NCBI GenBank assembly: GCA_041674625.1
Contig: JBAYVI010000180.1
Coordinates: 1 to 6,103 of the forward strand
DNA length: 6,103 bases
Direction: 5' to 3'
DNA from: BRH-c32 sp041674625
GTDB taxonomy: Bacteria > Bacteroidota > Ignavibacteria > Ignavibacteriales > Melioribacteraceae
The notes beneath the pieces were generated by a model that had not been told where the DNA came from, did not search any database, and saw only the letters and a program-made list of their open reading frames with translations. Below, in pieces: positions 5,837-6,103 of the stretch. Position 1 is the stretch's first letter. Each line of letters starts with the position of its first letter. The translations under genes and the position numbers were made by a program.

Positions 5837-6055
5837 ATGGCTAAACAAGGTTCAATAAAAGTTGACGGGATTGTATCTGATACATTGCCAAATGCACATT
5901 TTAAAGTGAAATTGGAAAATGGTCATGAAATACTAGCCCATATATCCGGGAAAATGAGAATGCACTTTATAAAAATATTGGTTGGGGATAAGGTAGCAAT
6001 TGAATTATCTCCTTATGATTTAAATAAAGGTAGAATAACATACAGGTATAAATAA
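5837..6055 (+). CDS. infA: Translation initiation factor IF-1
   Basis: IF-1 occupies the ribosomal A site during initiation and assists IF-2 and IF-3. The 72-residue product is exactly the usual length and is a single S1-type OB fold, with the conserved stretches GIVSDTLPNAHFKVKLENGH (11-30), ISGKMRMHFIKILVGD (36-51) and SPYDLNKGRITYRYK (58-72). The ATG is 3 bases after the map stop. I see no Shine-Dalgarno sequence in the preceding bases (ACAAAGTGCTAAATT), so initiation probably depends on ribosomes terminating on map or on a leaderless-like or AT-rich context. It is followed 10 bases later by rpmJ, the standard order. Certain of identity. Confidence 0.98.
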   Translation: MAKQGSIKVDGIVSDTLPNAHFKVKLENGHEILAHISGKMRMHFIKILVGDKVAIELSPYDLNKGRITYRYK

Positions 6056-6056
6056 C

Positions 6057-6060
6057 GGAG
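6057..6060 (+). promoter_or_regulatory. Ribosome binding site of rpmJ
   Basis: GGAG at 6057-6060 lies 5 bases before ATG 6066, just after the infA stop. It supports the rpmJ start although only the first codons of that gene are in the window. Confidence 0.65.
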
Positions 6061-6065
6061 AAGAA

Positions 6066-6103
6066 ATGAAGGTTAGAGCATCTGTTAAGAAAATATGCGA
6101 ACA
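6066..6103 (+). CDS. rpmJ: 50S ribosomal protein L36, N-terminal end (partial)
   Basis: The last 38 bases read MKVRASVKKICE and then an incomplete codon. MKVRASVKK is the near-invariant start of bacterial L36, the smallest 50S protein, about 37-38 residues long. C11 matches the first zinc ligand of the Cys-containing form, so this copy is probably the zinc-binding type, but the other ligands lie beyond the window. A GGAG at 6057-6060 precedes the ATG. The position after infA is the standard spc-operon end. Partial, but the motif plus context makes the call firm. Confidence 0.93.
   Translation, partial: MKVRASVKKICE

Overview
This window is one uninterrupted piece of the bacterial ribosomal-protein 'spc' operon, with every gene on the + strand. 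It is AT-rich, with A/T-biased third codon positions. The order is rplX (3' end only), rplE, rpsN, rpsH, rplF, rplR, a tRNA-Gln gene, rpsE, rpmD, rplO, secY, map, infA and rpmJ (5' end only). All complete genes look intact: no frameshift, insertion sequence, CRISPR array or phage-like gene is visible, and there is no protein gene on the minus strand that I would support.

The source looks like a bacterium of the Bacteroidota/Chlorobiota/Ignavibacteria (FCB) group. I infer this from the L5 sequence, the 89-residue zinc-free S14, the secY-map-infA-rpmJ order without adk, and the low G+C. An Ignavibacteria-like organism is my best guess, but this is recall-based and low in confidence; no search was possible.

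Layout. Positions 1-2403 hold L24 (end), L5, S14, S8, L6 and L18, separated by only 10-21 bases, usually with a purine-rich Shine-Dalgarno site. Positions 2404-2532 form the longest stretch without a protein gene (129 bases), and it contains a complete tRNA-Gln(UUG) with encoded CCA. Positions 2533-3720 hold S5, L30 and L15. Positions 3720-5057 encode SecY, whose ATG overlaps the L15 stop codon by one base. Positions 5072-6055 encode methionine aminopeptidase and IF-1, and L36 begins at 6066.

The genes share a theme of building and using ribosomes: large- and small-subunit proteins, the membrane channel for nascent secreted and membrane proteins (SecY), the enzyme that trims the initiator methionine (Map), and an initiation factor (IF-1). 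The one real departure from the textbook operon is the tRNA gene between rplR and rpsE. If it is co-transcribed, its maturation must cut the polycistronic mRNA in two. Apart from this, and an unusual N-terminal extension on L5, the region is ordinary housekeeping sequence, and I found no previously undescribed defence, mobile or biosynthetic system.
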